Source: Ruminococcaceae bacterium UBA1767 | GTDB taxonomy: Bacteria > Bacillota > Clostridia > Oscillospirales > Acutalibacteraceae | Length of the DNA stretch: 38,882 nt | Assembly: GCA_002315505.1 (NCBI GenBank) | Contig: DCGX01000054.1 | Span: 6,654-45,535, forward strand | Direction of reading: 5' to 3' | Shown: piece by piece, positions 16,383 through 23,352 of the stretch | Layout of the letters: the number at the start of each line of letters is the position of its first letter | Numbering within the stretch: position 1 is the stretch's first letter | Position numbers and translations under genes: made by a program | The notes under the pieces: generated by a model | Seen by the model: the letters and a program-made list of their open reading frames with translations, nothing else | The model's database searches: none | Told to the model about the DNA's origin: nothing

Positions 16383-18056
16383 TTATATATTTTCTTTTCC
16401 GTATTTCTTTGAAACAACAGTCTTCATTACGAAAAGGAAAGCAAGTGTAAGAACAACACCGATTGGAAGTACGATTGCCGCACTCTGTACAAAGCCTGAA
16501 ACAACGTACATTACAAATGAGATTCCAGCAACTGAAAGTGCATACGGAAGCTGTGTTGAAACGTGGTTGATGTGATTGCACTGACCACCTGCAGATGACA
16601 TAATTGTTGTATCTGAAATCGGTGAGCAGTGGTCACCGCAAACAGAACCTGCAAGACAAGCAGACATTGCGATTGTCTGAAGTGCACCTGCCGGGAAAAT
16701 TGCGATAACGATAGGAATAAGAATACCGAATGTACCCCATGATGTACCTGTTGCAAAAGAAATTACACAAGCTACAAGGAAGATAATTGCAGGAAGGAAT
16801 TTATCAAGACCCTCTGCTGCACTTCCCATAACATCGGCAACGAACGGCTTTGCACCGAGAACGCCTGTCATGTTTTTAAGTGATGTAGCAAATGTGAGAA
16901 TCAAAATTGCAGGAACCATTGCGATAAAGCCCTTAGGAATGCACTCCATAGCTTCCTTAACTGTAACGAGCTTTCTTATGCAAAGATATGCGATTGTGAA
17001 TACAAGAGCAATAATGCTACCCCACGGAAGACCTACTGTAGCATCTGTGTTTGAGAAAGCGTCAATAAAGTTGCTTCCGTCAAAAATACCACCGACATAA
17101 ACGAGTGCGAATACGCAAATTGCAATCAAAATAACGATAGGAAGAACAAGGTCAATAACCTTACCGTTTTTGCACGGTTCAACTTCTTCAACCTCAGCCT
17201 TGTCGCCACAGGTATAAAGGTCACCATTCTTCTTTGCGTTAATTTCATGTATTCTCATCGGGCCGTAATCAAATTTCATAAGAGTGATACCGATGATGAA
17301 AACGAAAGTGAGCAATGAGTAGAAGTTAAACGGAATAGCTCTGATGAAGAGAGCAATTCCCTGTCCCTCATCAGCGTATGAAGCAACGGCAGCAGCCCAT
17401 GATGAAATAGGAGCAATCATGCAAACCGGAGCAGCTGTTGCGTCGATAAGATAAGAGAGCTTTGACCTTGAAACTCTGTGACCGTCTGTAACAGGACGCA
17501 TAACAGAACCAACTGTAAGGCAGTTGAAATAGTCGTCGATGAAAATAAGTACACCGAGAATAAAGGTCATAATCATTGCACCCGGGCGTGTTTTAATATG
17601 AGTTTCTGCCCACTTACCGAAAGCAGCAGAACCACCAGCCTTGTTGACAAGAGCAACGATACATCCAAGCACAACAAGGAAAATAAAGATACCTGCTGTG
17701 CCTGAAACGGCAGAAATAAGTCCGTCATTTACAAGTACATCCATTGTCTTTGTAAATTTGAAATCAGCACCGAGAACAGCACCTGCAACAATACCTACAA
17801 ACAATGAGCTGTAAACTTCCTTTGTGATAAGAGCGAGACCGATAGCGATAATCGGCGGAACAAGTGCCCAGAAAGATGCACGGACTATACCATCACCTGC
17901 ACAGGTTTCACACTCAACTTCATCAACGATTCCCGTACCACCGCAATCAAGACAAGCAACAGTAGTGAGAGAACCACCTGATATTTTTGCAAAAGCAAGC
18001 ACTGCAACGATGACAACGCAAGCAATCGCAAGAACAATTTTCTTTGACTTTGTCAT
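16383..18056 (-). CDS. NhaC-superfamily transporter, predicted lysine transporter (LysW-type)
   Basis: A 557-residue polytopic membrane protein of the NhaC Na+/H+ antiporter superfamily, with about 11-12 hydrophobic segments. FIDDYFNCLTVGSVMRPVTD and ATGTSWGTFGI are superfamily signature regions, and GDHCSPISDTTIMSSA is a conserved late motif. It lies directly behind a lysine riboswitch, and NhaC-like proteins under L-box control have been predicted to be lysine transporters (LysW), so lysine uptake is more likely than sodium-proton exchange. After the first hydrophobic segment there is an inserted CLDCGGTG...CETCAGDG module (Cys35, 38, 49, 52) that resembles one DnaJ-type zinc knuckle. The frame is open five codons upstream, but GGAGGC lies inside, so ATG 18056 is the start. 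Substrate is inferred from regulation only. Confidence 0.85.
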   Translation of the reverse strand: MTKSKKIVLAIACVVIVAVLAFAKISGGSLTTVACLDCGGTGIVDEVECETCAGDGIVRASFWALVPPIIAIGLALITKEVYSSLFVGIVAGAVLGADFKFTKTMDVLVNDGLISAVSGTAGIFIFLVVLGCIVALVNKAGGSAAFGKWAETHIKTRPGAMIMTFILGVLIFIDDYFNCLTVGSVMRPVTDGHRVSRSKLSYLIDATAAPVCMIAPISSWAAAVASYADEGQGIALFIRAIPFNFYSLLTFVFIIGITLMKFDYGPMRIHEINAKKNGDLYTCGDKAEVEEVEPCKNGKVIDLVLPIVILIAICVFALVYVGGIFDGSNFIDAFSNTDATVGLPWGSIIALVFTIAYLCIRKLVTVKEAMECIPKGFIAMVPAILILTFATSLKNMTGVLGAKPFVADVMGSAAEGLDKFLPAIIFLVACVISFATGTSWGTFGILIPIVIAIFPAGALQTIAMSACLAGSVCGDHCSPISDTTIMSSAGGQCNHINHVSTQLPYALSVAGISFVMYVVSGFVQSAAIVLPIGVVLTLAFLFVMKTVVSKKYGKENI

Positions 18057-18080
18057 TAAAGTCGCCTCCAAATTAAATTA

Positions 18081-18116
18081 AAAAGACATGGCTCTGTACA
18101 TTCATACAACCATGTC
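18081..18116 (-). terminator. attenuator terminator of the lysine riboswitch
   Basis: GACATGG and CCATGTC (18085-18091 with 18110-18116 in plus-strand coordinates) form a 7-bp stem with an inner TGTA/TACA helix, followed on the minus strand by TTTTTAATTT. It lies between the aptamer and the ribosome site, as expected for transcription attenuation when lysine is bound. Confidence 0.8.
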
Positions 18117-18130
18117 CGACAATCTGATTT

Positions 18131-18299
18131 ACACGATAGCACTCCACATACAAGCTGTGACAGTTCGTTACATATTCTGTAACGACCCAGCAATGGTTCA
18201 CAGGCAAATCCCCAAAGCTTCGGCGGTGATTCTTTTCATTCTCTGTCTGCCTGACGTACCATGAGAACTACTTGTAAGCAACCGCACCTCCATCATTTC
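18131..18299 (-). promoter_or_regulatory. lysine riboswitch (L-box)
   Basis: On the minus strand this leader carries the L-box signature in order: GGAGGTGCGG, AAGTAG, CACCGCCGAAGC, GCTGGG, ACTGTCA and GGAGTGCTATC. P1 forms between ATGATGG and CTATCGT. P2 contains GCGGT/ACCGC and TTCTC/GAGAA. P4 is a 7-bp hairpin (CGTTACA/TGTAACG) and P5 is CACA/TGTG. The L2 and L3 loops contain CAGGCA (18248-18253) and TGCCTG (18201-18206), a perfect 6-bp match to the diagnostic kissing-loop contact. It should bind free lysine and shut off the transporter gene downstream. Confidence 0.93.
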
Positions 18300-18335
18300 T
18301 GAGCTTTTCAGAACCATATTCTTTTTTCATTCAGC

Positions 18336-18364
18336 ATTATAACACCGTAAAAATTCTATGTCAA
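18336..18364 (-). promoter_or_regulatory. perfect-consensus sigma-A promoter of the riboswitch-transporter unit
   Basis: On the minus strand TTGACA (18359-18364), a 17-base spacer and TATAAT (18336-18341) match the consensus exactly. Transcription would begin near 18329, giving an untranslated leader of about 270 bases. High constitutive initiation is consistent with control by attenuation. Confidence 0.92.
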
Positions 18365-18397
18365 TCAAAAACAGCATTTTCGTATGAATTTACAAAA

Positions 18398-18425
18398 ACA
18401 CCGGGAAGCGATTGCCTCCCGGTGT
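18398..18425 (-). terminator. terminator of the 348-residue anchored protein gene
   Basis: A 12-bp stem (ACACCGGGAGGC with GCTTCCCGGTGT, one G-T pair) and a 4-base loop are followed on the minus strand by TTTTT. It lies 20 bases after the stop codon. Confidence 0.9.
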
Positions 18426-18445
18426 AATATTTGCTTATTTATCTA

Positions 18446-19492
18446 TTAAAGATATGTGTAAGTAACCTTCTGGTCAAATGAACCATGGAGTGTAGCTGAA
18501 ATTTTAATACCGAGCTTTCCTTCACCTGTACCGCTGAGTGGCTGCTTGATTGATGTTGCAAAAACCTTTCCGTTTGCATCAACAGTAGCTGTAAGTGTTG
18601 TACCCGGATATGTGAAGTCTGCCTTTGTAACTGTTGCAGGGCTGATATCAACTGTAGCAAGATCCAACGGATGTGAGCACATTGTGTTGTACTTCGGCGG
18701 AGTTTCAAGTGTTGACTTTTCAGCAACAACATTGATTGTGATTAAATAGTTTGCACCGCTCTTTGTAATCTTAGCTGTCTTTGCACCATCTGCTGTAAGG
18801 CTGTATGGTGAAGCATATTCTGTAATCTTCTGCTCGCCATGGATTCCGTTTGTGAAATCTCTGTCGTACTCTGTTGTTCCTGCATACTTAGGAAGGATTG
18901 TACCATTGATGAAATCTGTTACAAGGCTACCTGCACTTGATTCGTCAAAAACGATTGTGATTGTTTCTGTCTTCTTTGCCTTGAGCTTCTTTGCATATGA
19001 CTCTTTAAGGCACTTGTTGTAGTAGTTAACAACTTCTGCCTTTGAATACTGTGTAGGATCCTTAGCAGCACTTGACTTGCCTGCACTTGCAGTAGTAGCA
19101 GTGTTGCCACCTGTTGATGAAGATGCAGCAGCTGTATCTCCTGTATCTGCGGCAGCAGCTGTGTCGTCTGCAGCAGCTGTATCACCTGCATCTGCAGCAG
19201 CAGCGTCGTCAACCGGAGCAGCTATATCGTCAGCTACAACATCTCCGCCGATTGCTGTATCGTCAGTATAGCTTGCGTCACCGCCATTGTCAGCAACTAC
19301 TGCGTTACCGCCATTGTTTGTGCCGACAGTCTTAAGTGCCTCGCTGTACTTATCAACTGCTGAATTTGTTGCGAAGCAGATTGCAAGAGTACAAACAATA
19401 GCTGTTGCCGACTTGAACCATGTCTGCTTTGTTTCAACAGCCATTGGAACTTTTTCTTTCTTTTCCTTAACCTTTTTTTCTTTCTTACTCAT
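18446..19492 (-). CDS. membrane-anchored protein with Ala/Asp/Thr-rich linker, function unknown
   Basis: I do not recognise the C-terminal domain. The 348 residues divide into a Lys/Glu-rich cytoplasmic start (1-26), one hydrophobic anchor or uncleaved signal (about 27-47), a low-complexity linker dominated by Ala, Asp, Thr, Gly and Ser (about 58-145), and a beta-rich extracellular domain (about 150-348). That domain has alternating Thr/Val patterns (TETITIVFDESS, GTTLTATVDANGK, KISATLHGSF). The repetitive linker is probably a flexible spacer through the cell wall. GGGAGGAA lies 8 bases before ATG 19492; an in-frame TTG at 19510 is rejected because the ribosome site lies inside it. The gene follows a small membrane protein by 58 bases, probably in one operon. 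A surface or sensory role is inference. Confidence 0.75.
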   Translation of the reverse strand: MSKKEKKVKEKKEKVPMAVETKQTWFKSATAIVCTLAICFATNSAVDKYSEALKTVGTNNGGNAVVADNGGDASYTDDTAIGGDVVADDIAAPVDDAAAADAGDTAAADDTAAAADTGDTAAASSSTGGNTATTASAGKSSAAKDPTQYSKAEVVNYYNKCLKESYAKKLKAKKTETITIVFDESSAGSLVTDFINGTILPKYAGTTEYDRDFTNGIHGEQKITEYASPYSLTADGAKTAKITKSGANYLITINVVAEKSTLETPPKYNTMCSHPLDLATVDISPATVTKADFTYPGTTLTATVDANGKVFATSIKQPLSGTGEGKLGIKISATLHGSFDQKVTYTYL

Positions 19493-19550
19493 AAAGAATT
19501 TTCCTCCCAAAAGATTTATATTTCGTGATGCCCCGCATCAAAATCCCAAA

Positions 19551-19832
19551 TTACTCTTTCATGAAAACAACGGCACAAATTACACAAAGTGCGGCCATAA
19601 TATAGTTGAGATTACCTGAAAGATAGTTTTCTTTTTTCTTCTGAATGCCGTCAAGCAAAACAGCAACTGCAATTATCAATACAAACACACCGAAAAATAT
19701 GGATGCATGGAATTCAAAAAACATTGCAATAATAAACGCCATGAAAGCTATAATTGAAGCAATCGTAACAATAAGCCACGGCAGTGTAATCTTTGCAACA
19801 GCATTTTTGACATTCTTTTGTTTGTTATCCAC
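19551..19832 (-). CDS. small three-helix membrane protein, function unknown
   Basis: I do not recognise the family. A 93-residue reading frame starting at GTG 19832 gives MDNKQKNVKNAVAK, then three hydrophobic segments at about 16-38, 42-62 and 74-91, with a Lys-rich loop between the second and third. GAGGAG lies 8 bases before the GTG. An overlapping TTG at 19835 is a possible alternative, and longer frames upstream lack a ribosome site. A strong promoter at 19904-19932 drives it leftward, and the 348-residue anchored protein follows 58 bases later, so the two may act together at the membrane. Confidence 0.65.
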   Translation of the reverse strand: MDNKQKNVKNAVAKITLPWLIVTIASIIAFMAFIIAMFFEFHASIFFGVFVLIIAVAVLLDGIQKKKENYLSGNLNYIMAALCVICAVVFMKE

Positions 19833-19903
19833 CAACGTCACTCCTCGGACGATTTTCCCATTCATCCCTAATTTACAATAACCCATTTTATTCGTCTTTA
19901 ACA

Positions 19904-19932
19904 ATAATACCAAAAAAATAACAGATAGTCAA
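19904..19932 (-). promoter_or_regulatory. sigma-A promoter of the small membrane protein operon
   Basis: On the minus strand TTGACT (19927-19932) and TATTAT (19904-19909) are 17 bases apart, with TG just before the -10 box. Predicted start near 19897, about 65 bases before the GTG start codon. Confidence 0.8.
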
Positions 19933-20031
19933 GAAAAAGAAATAAGAAATTTAAAATTATTTTTTGTCAAAATCACCAAATATAGGCTGAAAAAATATAT
20001 ACTATTTTAATTAACAAATTCGCATATTCAG

Positions 20032-20060
20032 GTGACTTATGCGTTTTTCTGTGTTATAAT
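20032..20060 (+). promoter_or_regulatory. promoter of the phoH-ybeY-era operon
   Basis: GTGACT (20032-20037) and TATAAT (20055-20060) are 17 bases apart. A dyad, CGCATA (20021-20026) with TATGCG (20038-20043), brackets the -35 box and could be an operator. The implied leader before the phoH TTG is about 27 bases. The remaining 19933-20020 stretch is AT-rich with no recognisable feature. Confidence 0.7.
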
Positions 20061-20093
20061 TAAGAAACGAATTTTGATGGTTGGTGACAATGT

Positions 20094-21089
20094 TTGTTTG
20101 AACAGATAATAAACTTTGAAAGAATGGAGCAGGCAGTCAGCTTGTTTGGCAGCTTTGACGAAAACATTCGACACATTGAAGAAAAGTATAGTGTAACTGT
20201 TGTCTGCCGTGGTTCTGATCTGAAAATCAGCGGTGACGAGGAAAATGTTGCCAAGGCCGTGCGTGCCGTCAACGGACTTCTCAACCTTATAAACAAGGGC
20301 GAGGAACTCAACGAGCAGAATGTCCGTTATGTCACTTCTCTTGTTGATGACGGTGACGATGACAAGCTCTCGGGTATGTGTGCGGATTGTATTTGCATGA
20401 CCACAAAGGGCAGACCTGTCAAGCCGAAAACTCTCGGTCAGGAAAAATATGTTCAGGCAATCAATGACAACACAATCACCTTCGGTGTAGGCCCTGCAGG
20501 TACAGGTAAAACTTATCTCGCCGTTGCGATGGCAGTCAGTGCCTTCCGTGCGAAAGAGATTAATCGTATTATTCTTACCCGACCTGCCGTTGAAGCAGGC
20601 GAAAAGTTAGGCTTTCTCCCGGGTGATTTACAGCAGAAGGTCGACCCGTATCTCAGACCGCTTTACGATGCACTTTTCGATATGCTCGGTGCTGAAAGCT
20701 TTCAGCGGTACCAGGAGCGAGGCTGTATTGAAGTAGCTCCGCTCGCATATATGCGTGGTCGAACACTTGATGACAGCTTCATTATCCTTGACGAAGCACA
20801 GAATACCACACCCGAACAGATGAAAATGTTTCTTACCCGTCTTGGATTTAACTCGAAAATGGTTGTTACAGGTGATGTCACTCAAATTGACTTGCCCGAC
20901 GGAAAACGCTCGGGACTCGTTGAGGTAATAAAAATTTTAAAGAATGTTGAAGATATTAAAGCAATACGTTTTTCTGAGAAGGACGTAGTAAGACACAGGT
21001 TGGTTCAGGACATAATCAAGGCATATGAGCGTTATGAGGAGGTCAAAAAGGATTATGGCAGACAAGGTAAAGGTAATAATAACAAATGA
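20094..21089 (+). CDS. phoH: PhoH family ATPase
   Basis: A 331-residue PhoH-like P-loop ATPase. Walker A is GPAGTGKT (133-140) and Walker B ILDEAQNTT (231-239); LTRPAVEAGEKLGFLPGD and VVTGDVTQIDLP are PhoH hallmarks. The first 80 residues hold a KH-like fold (FGSFDENIRHIEEKYSV..., as in other bacterial PhoH proteins). Together with YbeY downstream it is thought to take part in RNA metabolism. The start is TTG, since no ATG precedes the conserved N-terminal region in this frame; GGTGA lies 6 bases upstream. An ATG at 20090 reads only three codons in another frame. PhoH overlaps ybeY by 35 bases. It heads the operon running to 27243. Confidence 0.93.
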   Translation: MFEQIINFERMEQAVSLFGSFDENIRHIEEKYSVTVVCRGSDLKISGDEENVAKAVRAVNGLLNLINKGEELNEQNVRYVTSLVDDGDDDKLSGMCADCICMTTKGRPVKPKTLGQEKYVQAINDNTITFGVGPAGTGKTYLAVAMAVSAFRAKEINRIILTRPAVEAGEKLGFLPGDLQQKVDPYLRPLYDALFDMLGAESFQRYQERGCIEVAPLAYMRGRTLDDSFIILDEAQNTTPEQMKMFLTRLGFNSKMVVTGDVTQIDLPDGKRSGLVEVIKILKNVEDIKAIRFSEKDVVRHRLVQDIIKAYERYEEVKKDYGRQGKGNNNK

Positions 21090-21561
21090 TCAAAAGGAAG
21101 TTAAAATTCCGACAGGCGTAAGAATGCTTATCAGAAGATGCTGCAACGCAGTGCTTGTAACGGAGAATTTTGACGGCTCGGCTGAAATCAGCGTAAGAAT
21201 CGTTGATGACGAAACAATTCATCAGCTTAACATAGAGTACCGTGGGGTTGACAGAAGCACAGACGTGCTTTCGTTCCCTCTCGGTGAAAACGGAGAATAT
21301 GATATCAACTATGACACGGGCGCAAAAATGCTCGGTGATATCGTTATTTCCATTGAACACGCAATCAAGCAGGCTGAAATGTACGGTCATACTCTTCAGC
21401 GTGAAATCGCATTTCTTACAGTACATTCAATGCTTCACCTGCTCGGCTACGACCACGAGAGTGAGGGTCTTGAAAGAGTCCGCATGAGAGAGCGTGAGGA
21501 AACCGTTCTCACAAAGCTCGGACTTAAGAGAAATGACAGCTATTATACGGAGGAAAACTGA
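21055..21561 (+). CDS. ybeY: endoribonuclease / rRNA maturation factor YbeY
   Basis: A 168-residue metal-dependent RNase of the UPF0054 family involved in 16S rRNA 3'-end maturation and 70S quality control. The H3XH5XH zinc motif is HSMLHLLGYDH (His124, His128, His134). RSTDVLSFPLGE (67-78) and MLGDIVIS (92-99) are also conserved. The frame is open ten codons further upstream, but AGGAGG (21037-21042) and AAGG point to ATG 21055. The stop overlaps the era ATG (TGATG). Many Clostridia have dgkA and cdd between ybeY and era; here the genes touch. Confidence 0.95.
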   Translation: MADKVKVIITNDQKEVKIPTGVRMLIRRCCNAVLVTENFDGSAEISVRIVDDETIHQLNIEYRGVDRSTDVLSFPLGENGEYDINYDTGAKMLGDIVISIEHAIKQAEMYGHTLQREIAFLTVHSMLHLLGYDHESEGLERVRMREREETVLTKLGLKRNDSYYTEEN

Positions 21562-22448
21562 TGTCGAAAACCGCATTTATTGCTATTGTAGGATGTCCGA
21601 ATGTCGGAAAAAGCTCTGTTCTTAACAGATTGCTCGGTCAGAAAATTGCCATTGTTTCCGAGAAGCCACAGACAACACGAACAAAAATTATGGGTGTTCT
21701 TACCGAAGACGATATTCAGCTCGTTTTCACCGACACCCCAGGCTTCCATCGTCCGAGAACAAAACTCGGTGAAAAAATGGTGCAGGCTGTGTCCGACAGC
21801 GTTGCAGGCGTTGATGCCTGCCTTTTCGTAGTTGAGCCACAGGGTGAGCTTCGTCCTGCAGAGCTTGAGCTTGTCGAAAAGTTCAAAAAAATGAAAATGC
21901 CTGTTATTCTTGCAATCAACAAGGTTGACACACTTCCCGACAAGGAAGTTCTTATGGCAAGAATTGCGGAATTGAATCAGATTTATGATTTTGAGGCAAT
22001 CGTTCCTGTTTCCGCCCTGCGTGGAATCAATATGGATGCACTTCTTGATGAACTTAAAAAGCTCAGCGAGGAGAGTGTGTTCTTCTTCCCCGAGGACACT
22101 CTGACAGACCAACCCGAAAGGGTTATTGCCTCGGAAATTATCCGTGAAAAAATTCTTCGTAATCTCGACCGTGAAATTCCTCACGGAGTTGCGGTTGCTG
22201 TCGAAAAAATGCACGAACGTGAAGATGCCGACATTATCGACATCGACGCAACAATTTATTGCGAAAAGGACAGCCATAAAGGAATTATCATCGGTAAAAA
22301 CGGTGCAATGCTTAAACGAATTTCCACAAGAGCAAGAGAAGATATGGAAAAATTCTTCGATTGCAAAATCAATCTTCATTGCTGGGTTAAGGTCAAGGAA
22401 GGCTGGAGAAATCGAGAAGGCTTAATTCATAATTTTGGCTTAGATTAA
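21561..22448 (+). CDS. era: GTPase Era, 16S rRNA-binding ribosome assembly factor
   Basis: A 295-residue Era GTPase. G1 is GCPNVGKS (11-18), the G2 Thr lies in TTRTKIMG (38-45), G3 is DTPG (58-61), G4 is NKVD (120-123) and G5 is SALRG (151-155). The C-terminal KH domain carries GIIIGKNG (241-248) and ends VKEGWRNREGLIHNFGLD. Era binds the 3' end of 16S rRNA during small-subunit assembly, which fits its position beside ybeY. Length is standard. Translation is coupled to ybeY by a TGATG overlap. A long antisense frame over this gene is a shadow. Confidence 0.97.
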   Translation: MSKTAFIAIVGCPNVGKSSVLNRLLGQKIAIVSEKPQTTRTKIMGVLTEDDIQLVFTDTPGFHRPRTKLGEKMVQAVSDSVAGVDACLFVVEPQGELRPAELELVEKFKKMKMPVILAINKVDTLPDKEVLMARIAELNQIYDFEAIVPVSALRGINMDALLDELKKLSEESVFFFPEDTLTDQPERVIASEIIREKILRNLDREIPHGVAVAVEKMHEREDADIIDIDATIYCEKDSHKGIIIGKNGAMLKRISTRAREDMEKFFDCKINLHCWVKVKEGWRNREGLIHNFGLD

Positions 22449-22462
22449 TATAAATAATTTTA

Positions 22463-22495
22463 CAATCCCTGCGAACAATAGTTTCGGAGGGATTG
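22463..22495 (+). promoter_or_regulatory. hairpin sequestering the yqzL-like ribosome site
   Basis: CAATCCCT (22463-22470) pairs with AGGGATTG (22488-22495). After one G-G mismatch, CGAA pairs with TTCG around a 7-base loop. The GGAGGG ribosome site of the following ORF (22486-22491) lies in the 3' arm. There is no T-run, so it is not a typical terminator. Confidence 0.6.
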
Positions 22496-22497
22496 TT

Positions 22498-22662
22498 ATG
22501 GATAACAACAGTATTAAAAACATGGCGGCATGGGACAAATTCGCTTCAAGCGGAAAAATCTGTGACTATTTACAGTACAAGCACGCCTGTTCACAGGAGA
22601 ACAACGATGAAGCTGACAACGGACGGACTGATAATACGGGAACAACAGACGGGCGAGGATGA
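22498..22662 (+). CDS. YqzL-like small protein between era and recO
   Basis: A 54-residue ORF with a strong GGAGGG ribosome site 6 bases before its ATG. It reads MDNNSIKNMAAWDKFASSG followed by KICDYLQYKHA. The pattern W-x2-F-x2-(S/T)-G-x4-YL-x-(Y/F)-K matches the YqzL family, whose genes lie between era and recO in many Firmicutes. It overlaps the start of recO by 56 bases in another frame, suggesting coupled translation. Function of the family is unknown. Family call rests on a short motif plus position. Confidence 0.7.
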   Translation: MDNNSIKNMAAWDKFASSGKICDYLQYKHACSQENNDEADNGRTDNTGTTDGRG

Positions 22663-23347
22663 CAGACTTGTCACCATTCTGACCCGTGATAATGGTGTTC
22701 TTCGTGCCTTCGTTCGTGGTGCAAAACGAATTAAAAGCCGTTCGGGAAGCTCAACTTCACTTTTTGCATACGGAAATTTTTCAATCTATCGTGGAAAGGA
22801 CGCATATTCCGTTGACGAGTCCCGACCTATTGAAATTTTCTTCGATTTGAGAAACGATATTGAAACCCTCGCACTCGCACAATATTTCTGTGAGCTTGCA
22901 GGAGAACTTGCACCCGTTGAGGATGATGCCGCAGACTATCTTCGGCTTATGCTCAACGCACTACATATGCTTTCTAAAAACAAAAAAACTCGTTCGCAGA
23001 TTAAAGCTATTGTCGAGCTTCGTATGATGAGTCTTTCGGGATATATGCCCGATTTGCTCAGCTGTGGTGACTGCGGAAAGGATAACGAAGAAGCCTACTT
23101 TTTCAGCCCTGTTGAAGGACAGATTTTCTGCAGTGAATGTGTTAAAGACCATACCTGTCTTTCACTGCCTTCGGGCGTACTGTCCGCAATGCGATACATC
23201 TGCTACTGTGAGGACAGCAAATTATTTTCCTTTAACTTGCAAGAAGAAAATATGAAATATCTTTCTTCGGTTACTGAGGATTTTGTTAAATCCCAGACGA
23301 GAAAAACTTACAAAACACTTGATTTTTACAACACTATGAAAGGATGA
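22607..23347 (+). CDS. recO: DNA repair protein RecO
   Basis: A 246-residue RecO, which anneals single strands and loads RecA with RecR in the RecF pathway. The N-terminal OB domain (about 1-80) includes GLIIREQQTGEDDRLVTIL, and the C-terminal domain has a zinc site, CGDC (153-156) and CSEC (175-178). The frame is open 38 codons upstream, but that extension coincides with the yqzL-like gene. AGGAG lies 7 bases before ATG 22607, and the conserved start MKLTTDGLIIRE begins there. Confidence 0.95.
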   Translation: MKLTTDGLIIREQQTGEDDRLVTILTRDNGVLRAFVRGAKRIKSRSGSSTSLFAYGNFSIYRGKDAYSVDESRPIEIFFDLRNDIETLALAQYFCELAGELAPVEDDAADYLRLMLNALHMLSKNKKTRSQIKAIVELRMMSLSGYMPDLLSCGDCGKDNEEAYFFSPVEGQIFCSECVKDHTCLSLPSGVLSAMRYICYCEDSKLFSFNLQEENMKYLSSVTEDFVKSQTRKTYKTLDFYNTMKG

Positions 23348-23352
23348 GCCGA

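Noticed and set aside
18057..18340. SAM riboswitch or T-box leader before the NhaC-type transporter
   Set aside because: These were considered because some NhaC-like proteins are methionine transporters. The leader has no T-box sequence or SAM-I core, and it matches the lysine aptamer including the kissing loop.
20090..20101. ATG at 20090 as the phoH start
   Set aside because: It is out of frame and stops after three codons; the conserved PhoH N-terminus is in the TTG 20094 frame.
21543..22379. 278-codon open frame antisense to era
   Set aside because: It mirrors the era coding frame, has Cys/Phe/Asn-rich shadow composition, no ribosome site and no family resemblance.
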